From DATHSN01 sp035464115 (GTDB taxonomy: Bacteria; Actinomycetota; Acidimicrobiia; Acidimicrobiales; SKKL01): 7,519 bases of DNA. Under the pieces are notes generated by a model. It saw only the letters and a list, made by a program, of their open reading frames with translations. It did no database searches and was not told the origin of the DNA. The DNA lies in assembly GCA_035464115.1 (NCBI GenBank), contig DATHSN010000406.1, forward strand, positions 1 through 7,519. The letters run 5' to 3'. Of the stretch, positions 5,173 through 7,519 are shown in pieces. A program made the position numbers and the translations under genes. Numbering within the stretch: the first letter of the stretch is position 1; each line of letters begins with the position of its first letter.

Positions 5173-5436
5173 ATGGCACACGATTGCAGCGAGGCCCTCA
5201 ACCAGCTCTTCGAGTTCATCGATGGTGAGCTCACCGAGCAGCGCCGCGCCGTGATCCACACCCATCTCGAGGAGTGCAGCCCCTGCCTCGAGGCGTTCGA
5301 GTTCGAGGCCGAGCTGCGCACCGTCGTCGCCCGCCGCTGCCACGACGAGGTGCCCGACCAGCTCAAGGCCCGCATCGCCGCGTCGTTGCAGGCCCTCGAC
5401 GCCGAGCCCCCGGCCAGCGGCGCCTCCTCGGCCTGA
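5173..5436 (+). CDS. rsrA: RsrA-like zinc-binding redox-sensing anti-sigma factor
   Basis: This is an 87-residue soluble zinc anti-sigma factor. It holds the SigR-type sigma inactive under reducing conditions and releases it when its cysteines oxidise. The core HLEECSPC (31-38) is the HxxxCxxC motif (His31, Cys35, Cys38). The N-terminal Cys5 in DCSEALNQLFEFIDGEL matches the RsrA cysteine that forms the trigger disulfide, and Cys56 in VVARRCHDEVP is also family-like. All residues needed for zinc-dependent redox sensing are present. The ATG at 5173 is chosen because the protein then begins just before the conserved Cys, as in RsrA. An earlier in-frame ATG at 5020 would overlap sigR by over 100 bases and add a low-complexity tail. 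There is no Shine-Dalgarno site; a small TCGCG/CGCGA hairpin (5137-5149) sits in the gap. It is probably co-transcribed with sigR. Confidence 0.92.
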   Translation: MAHDCSEALNQLFEFIDGELTEQRRAVIHTHLEECSPCLEAFEFEAELRTVVARRCHDEVPDQLKARIAASLQALDAEPPASGASSA

Positions 5437-5475
5437 GCACCCGGGCCCGAGGTGAGGGGTCGTCGGGTCGCCCCC

Positions 5476-5481
5476 TAGGAT
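5476..5481 (+). promoter_or_regulatory. -10-like box TAGGAT of the small membrane peptide gene
   Basis: TAGGAT ends 7 bases before the ATG at 5489, the same geometry as at sigR. This suggests a leaderless start for the peptide-metalloprotease-tilS unit, separate from sigR-rsrA. No convincing -35 box is seen 17 bases upstream (TGAGGG). Confidence 0.48.
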
Positions 5482-5488
5482 GGGCGCC

Positions 5489-5620
5489 ATGACCTTGCTG
5501 GCCGTCGTCTGGCACTACTGGATCGGCGTGTTCGTCGTGATCCCCGCGCTGTTGCTCGTGGTCGCCACGATCGCGGGCTACTTCATCAAGGTGTCGCGAC
5601 CGCGGTACCCGAGGCGCTGA
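5489..5620 (+). CDS. Small single-span membrane peptide, 43 residues
   Basis: The reading frame ATG to TGA encodes MTLLAVVWHYW, then a hydrophobic stretch IGVFVVIPALLLVVATIAGY (about 12-31), then FIKVSRPRYPRR. One transmembrane helix with a strongly basic C-terminus predicts that the tail faces the cytoplasm. Support for a real gene: the -10-like box at the leaderless distance, a strict fit between rsrA and the metalloprotease, and only 2 bases to the next GTG, whose GAGG ribosome-binding site lies inside this gene's last codons. I do not recognise a family. It might tether or assist a neighbour, but that is speculation. Confidence 0.68.
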   Translation: MTLLAVVWHYWIGVFVVIPALLLVVATIAGYFIKVSRPRYPRR

Positions 5621-5622
5621 GC

Positions 5623-6696
5623 GTGGCGGCCCCCGTCGACTGGCATCTCGCCGCCCGGGTGGCGGCGCGGGTCGCCGGACGGGAGCCCTTCGCCGAGTCG
5701 TACCACGCCGACTCGCTCGAACCCGACTTCGCCGAGCTCACCGCCCAGGCCGAGGAGCTGGTCGCCGAGGCCACCGGGCTGGTGTCGGCGGCCGGGCCGG
5801 CTCGGGCGCGCGTCACCGACCGCCAGGGGTGGGTGAACGCCAACATCGCGTCGTTCCAGCGGCTGCTGCGCCCCCTCACCGACAAGCTCGGCGACACCGT
5901 CGGCTCGGGCCCGTTGGCGCCCGTCGCCCGCGCCGCGGCCGGGGCCGAGGTCGGCGCCCTCCTCGGGTGGATGTCCACCCGGGTGCTCGGCCAGTACGAC
6001 CTGTTGGTCATCGAAGACGAGAACCCCCTCGACCAGGACATCGTCTACTACGTCGGCCCCAACGTGCTGGCGCTCGAGAAGCGCTACGCCTTCCCGCCCC
6101 GCGAGTTCCGCCTCTGGCTGGCCCTGCACGAGGTCACCCACCGCGCCCAGTTCACCGGCATCGAGTGGATGCGACCCCACTTCCTCGGCCTGGTGCAGCG
6201 CACCGTCGACGCCGTCGACCCCGATCCCGCCCGCTTCCTCGAGGCCCTCAAGCGGGCCGCCGACGACCTGCGGGCCGGGCGCCGCCCGCTCGACGACGGT
6301 GGCCTCGCGGTGCTCTTCGCCGGACCCGAGCAGCGAGCCGTGCTCGACCAGGTGGCCGGGCTGATGAGCCTGCTCGAGGGCCACGGCGACGTCACCATGG
6401 ACCGCGCCGGCGAGGGCCACGTCCCCAGCGCCGACCGCTTCGGCCGGGTGCTGCGAGCCCGGCGCCAGTCGGCCAGCGGCCTGCAGAAGCTGGTCCAGCG
6501 CCTGCTCGGCTTCGACGCCAAGCTCAACCAGTACGCAGCTGGTGAGCGGTTCATCGCCACGGTCGAGGCCGCGGGCGGCCCGCAGCTGCTCGATCGGGCG
6601 TGGGAGCACGCCGATCTGCTGCCGTCGCTCGCCGAGATCCGCGACCCCGACCTGTGGATCGCCCGGGTCCGCCCGGTCGACGCCATCGTCGTCTGA
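5623..6696 (+). CDS. DUF2342-family zinc-dependent metalloprotease-like protein
   Basis: This 357-residue protein belongs to the actinobacterial zincin family found upstream of tilS (as with Rv3626c in M. tuberculosis, sometimes labelled F420-associated). It begins PVDWHLAARVAARVAG, the family N-terminus. The segment QYDLLVIEDENPLDQDIVYY (124-143) precedes the zinc motif LALHEVTHRAQF with HExxH at 169-173. LLEGHGDVTMD (250-260) is the second conserved block, and Glu252 could be the third zinc ligand (inference). LLGFDAKLNQYAAGERF (294-310) is also family-typical. No signal peptide or membrane segment is seen, so it is probably cytoplasmic. Substrate and physiological role are not established. 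The GTG start lies 2 bases after the small peptide's stop, with GAGG 8 bases upstream (5611-5614). The gene is complete and of usual length. Confidence 0.9.
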   Translation: MAAPVDWHLAARVAARVAGREPFAESYHADSLEPDFAELTAQAEELVAEATGLVSAAGPARARVTDRQGWVNANIASFQRLLRPLTDKLGDTVGSGPLAPVARAAAGAEVGALLGWMSTRVLGQYDLLVIEDENPLDQDIVYYVGPNVLALEKRYAFPPREFRLWLALHEVTHRAQFTGIEWMRPHFLGLVQRTVDAVDPDPARFLEALKRAADDLRAGRRPLDDGGLAVLFAGPEQRAVLDQVAGLMSLLEGHGDVTMDRAGEGHVPSADRFGRVLRARRQSASGLQKLVQRLLGFDAKLNQYAAGERFIATVEAAGGPQLLDRAWEHADLLPSLAEIRDPDLWIARVRPVDAIVV

Positions 6697-6702
6697 CCCC
6701 GC

Positions 6703-6706
6703 GAGG
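6703..6706 (+). promoter_or_regulatory. Ribosome-binding site of tilS
   Basis: GAGG stands 7 bases before the GTG at 6714 and decides that start. The surrounding GAGGCGCTG is identical to the sequence before the metalloprotease GTG (5611-5619), so the two genes share the same initiation context. Confidence 0.6.
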
Positions 6707-6713
6707 CGCTGCC

Positions 6714-7519
6714 GTGGTCCCCGCACCCGGCACCGACCAGCCCCCCGGCGCGCTGGCCGCCGACCTCCCCTCCGACCTGGCCGCCCACCCGGCGGTGGGG
6801 CCGCTCCTGGCCCGGTGCGCCTTCCCGCCGCCGGGCACCGCCGTCACCTGCGCGGTGTCGGGGGGCGCCGACAGCCTGGCCCTGCTGGTGTTGGCCGCGG
6901 CGGCGGGGTGCGACGTCACCGCGGTCCACGTCGACCACGGCCTGCGGGACGGATCGGCGGCCGAGGCCGCCGTCGTCGTCGCCGCCGCCGGGCGCGTCGG
7001 CGCCGCGGCCCGGGCGGTCACCGTCGCCGTCGCCCCGGGGCCCAACCTCGAGGCGCGCGCCCGCGCCGCTCGCTACGCCGTGCTCCCGCCCGACGTGCTC
7101 ACCGGCCACACCGCCGACGACCAGGCCGAGACCGTGCTGTTGCACCTCATGCGCGGCGCCGGCATCGACGGGCTGGCCGCCATGCGTCCCGACCGCCGGC
7201 CGTTGCTGGCGCTGCGGCGCGCCGACACCGCCGCACTGTGCGCCGCGCTCGGCCTCGAGGTGGTGCACGACCCCTCGAACCACGACCCGGCCCACCTCCG
7301 CAACCGGGTCCGCCACGAGCTGGTGCCGTTCCTGGCCGAGCTGTCCGGTCGCGACCCGGTGCCCGTGCTGGTCCGCCAGGCCGCGCTGTTGCGTGACGAC
7401 GCCGCCGCCCTCGACGCGGCCGCCACCGCCATCGACCCGTGCCACGCCGGCGACCTCGCCGCCGCGCCGGTCGCCCTCGCCCGCCGCGCCGTGCGCGCCC
7501 ACCTCGGCGGGCTCGGGTG
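6714..7519 (+). CDS. tilS: tRNA(Ile)-lysidine synthetase, N-terminal part (3' end outside the window)
   Basis: The 268 visible residues of TilS, which uses ATP and lysine to convert C34 of the CAU-anticodon tRNA-Ile to lysidine so that it reads AUA, cover the N-type ATP-pyrophosphatase domain. Visible are the PP-loop SGGADS (49-54), HVDHGLR (72-78), GHTADDQAET (131-140), then LLHLMRGAGIDGLAAM, and SN-to-RNRVRHELVP (188-205). All catalytic motifs are intact. The residues after about 210 begin the linker to the C-terminal tRNA-binding part, which is missing. The GTG start has GAGG 7 bases upstream and follows the metalloprotease stop by 17 bases. In related actinobacteria hpt and ftsH usually come next. 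The N-terminus has about 40 Ala/Pro-rich residues before the PP-loop. Confidence 0.94.
   Translation, partial: MVPAPGTDQPPGALAADLPSDLAAHPAVGPLLARCAFPPPGTAVTCAVSGGADSLALLVLAAAAGCDVTAVHVDHGLRDGSAAEAAVVVAAAGRVGAAARAVTVAVAPGPNLEARARAARYAVLPPDVLTGHTADDQAETVLLHLMRGAGIDGLAAMRPDRRPLLALRRADTAALCAALGLEVVHDPSNHDPAHLRNRVRHELVPFLAELSGRDPVPVLVRQAALLRDDAAALDAAATAIDPCHAGDLAAAPVALARRAVRAHLGGLG

Noticed and set aside
5437..5488. Intrinsic terminator after rsrA.
   Set aside because: Only short GC-rich complementarity (CCCGA with TCGGG) is present, with no stable stem or T-tract.
6542..7396. A 284-codon plus-strand frame ending inside tilS.
   Set aside because: It is an Arg/Pro/Gly-rich out-of-frame shadow. 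The true tilS frame from 6714 carries SGGADS and GHTADDQAET and runs off the window edge.
5578..7502. Long minus-strand frames opposite the metalloprotease and tilS.
   Set aside because: Their products are repetitive Gly/Val/Glu/Ala sequence without motifs, while the plus strand encodes intact HExxH and PP-loop proteins.

Overview
The window is very GC-rich, with strong third-position G/C bias. It carries a SigR/SigH-type ECF sigma factor with an RsrA-like zinc anti-sigma, and an actinobacterial pair of DUF2342 metalloprotease followed by tilS. Together these point to an actinobacterium. Class Acidimicrobiia is my best guess from overall flavour, but nothing in the window proves it. Two genes are cut by the edges: a P-type cation ATPase at the left and tilS at the right.

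Layout. Bases 1-279 (+) hold the C-terminal membrane part of a P-type cation ATPase. It converges, with an 11-base gap, on a complete family GH65 disaccharide phosphorylase (291-2753, -). Upstream of the GH65 gene lies a gene-free stretch (2754-3061) packed with palindromic DNA. It contains three copies of a composite repeat (a conserved 18-base flank plus a hairpin), two direct and one inverted, a 21-base inverted repeat, and a possible LacI-type operator. One repeat copy supplies the stop codon of the next gene. A CDA-fold zinc deaminase (3062-3778, -) and a small GGDEF protein with a C-terminal ribbon-helix-helix domain (3783-4409, -) form a tight two-gene operon. The operon is read away from a divergent control region (4410-4523).

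On the plus strand from 4524 lie sigR and rsrA, the thiol-oxidative stress sigma factor and its redox-sensing anti-sigma. They are followed by a 43-residue single-span membrane peptide, the DUF2342 zinc metalloprotease and tilS (tRNA-Ile lysidine synthetase). The last three are closely spaced and are probably co-transcribed.

Three genes (the GGDEF protein, sigR and the 43-residue peptide) have a -10-like hexamer 6-7 bases before the ATG and no Shine-Dalgarno sequence, which is the signature of leaderless transcripts. The most unusual items are the GGDEF-RHH fusion with a tandem-repeat candidate operator at its own promoter, and the palindromic repeat cluster at 2836-3072.
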